The notes under the pieces: model-generated
What the model saw: only the letters and a program-made list of their open reading frames with translations
Database searches by the model: none
Told to the model about the DNA's origin: nothing
Shown: positions 5,562 through 5,860 of the stretch, in pieces
Numbering within the stretch: the first letter of the stretch is position 1
Layout: each line of letters begins with the position of its first letter
Made by a program: the position numbers and the translations under genes
Assembly (NCBI GenBank): GCA_011041825.1
Contig: DRAO01000361.1
Coordinates: 1-5,860, forward strand
Direction of reading: 5' to 3'
DNA: 5,860 bases
DNA from: Chloroflexota bacterium
GTDB lineage: Bacteria; Chloroflexota; Anaerolineae; SpSt-600

Positions 5562-5860
5562 TTAAAAGGCCTCTGTTATCGAATGCGGTCCTGGTGTCCT
5601 GGTCGGTTCTGGTGTTTCTGTTGGTTCAGGCGTCTCTGTTGGCCTGGGTGTAGGTGTCGGCGTCCATTCAGGTGTGGGTGTAGAAGTAGGGTGAGGTGGG
5701 GTGCAGGTAGGAGTAGGATGAGGTTGGGTGCTGGTAGGAGTGGGAGTAGGGTGAGGTGGGGTAGAGGTAGGAGTGGGAGTGGGGTGAGGTTGGGTGCTGG
5801 TAGGAGTGGGGGTGGGATGAGGTCGGGTGCAGGTAGGAGTGGGGTGAGGTTGGGTAGAGG
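5562..5860 (-). CDS. C-terminal part of a Thr/Pro/His repeat protein (cut by window edge)
   Basis: A minus-strand frame is open from the right edge (first two bases belong to a split codon) to TAA at 5562-5564, giving 98 residues and no start in view. The first part is a repeat of 9 or 11 residues of the form PTPT(PT)(S/C)T(Q/P/R)PH. A TPTP and TETPEPT tract follows, and the protein ends RTPGPHSITEAF. A composition of almost only T, P, H, S and E, with a rare Cys inside PTPTCT units, implies an extended, disordered, probably extracytoplasmic tail or linker. Third-position changes between units that leave the residues unchanged support real coding. The ETPEPT tract resembles the linker of the downstream DUF5666-repeat protein, but here no domain follows it. 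It may therefore be a true C-terminal tail, for example of a membrane or anti-sigma-like protein, or a gene truncated after its linker. The function cannot be named. Confidence 0.7.
   Translation of the reverse strand, partial: STQPHPTPTCTRPHPTPTPTSTQPHPTPTPTSTPPHPTPTPTSTQPHPTPTCTPPHPTSTPTPEWTPTPTPRPTETPEPTETPEPTRTPGPHSITEAF
5692..5860 (-). repeat. Tandem 27/33-bp coding repeat, G-rich on plus strand
   Basis: On the plus strand units begin TGAGGT. Complete units are 5692-5718 (27 bp), 5719-5751, 5752-5784 and 5785-5817 (33 bp each) and 5818-5844 (27 bp), with a sixth cut by the edge at 5845. The 27-bp and 33-bp types differ by one 6-bp Pro-Thr pair, so the reading frame is kept. The plus strand is nearly free of C and has many GGG runs; it is the template strand for the gene. 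The array continues past the window. Confidence 0.88.

Noticed and set aside
5692..5860. CRISPR-like array
   Set aside because: Units are contiguous with no unique spacers, differ by 6 bp within an open reading frame, and encode a Thr/Pro/His repeat.

Overview
The window most resembles an accessory stretch of a Chloroflexota genome, probably Anaerolineae-like. This is inferred from three things: secreted proteins with long Thr/Pro/Glu linkers, a protein built of DUF5666-type repeats, and a secreted propeller ending in a hydrophobic 'FLPVVLRG' tail of a kind I associate with that phylum. No rRNA, tRNA, CRISPR array, transposase or integrase is visible.

Layout. Positions 1-493 are non-coding. 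They hold two promoter-like sites that share the extended -10 form TGTGnTATA(A/G)T, the first copy of a ~155-bp repeat with a perfect 18-bp palindrome at its heart, and a decayed palindrome. The only plus-strand gene (494-2341) is a radical SAM protein of the TIGR03960 type; its ATG lies 7 nt past a -10 box and it has no Shine-Dalgarno sequence, so its mRNA may be leaderless. Positions 2342-2668 form a convergent intergenic region with the second copy of the ~155-bp repeat, in the same orientation, and one more palindrome. The rest is on the minus strand, read right to left: the 3' end of a Thr/Pro/His repeat protein cut by the window edge (5562-5860), a secreted protein with six tandem DUF5666-like repeats (3868-5478), a fourth strong palindrome, and a secreted protein predicted to be a seven-bladed beta-propeller (2669-3796).

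How the parts relate. The three minus-strand genes are separated by 83 and 71 bp. The two complete ones have strong ribosome binding sites and signal peptides, so they may be one transcription unit for extracytoplasmic proteins, though the palindrome between the last two could uncouple them. The radical SAM gene looks unrelated to them in function. It is bracketed by direct repeats and lacks the partner gene (TIGR03936/DUF2344) usually found next to it.

The most unusual signal is not a protein. It is a family of at least four near-perfect palindromes with one shared core (CGGCTTYG in the loop region) whose arms differ by paired, compensatory changes. Two of them are embedded in the longer repeat. 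Their poly-T tract comes before the stem and their poly-A tract after it, the reverse of an intrinsic terminator, so their role is open.
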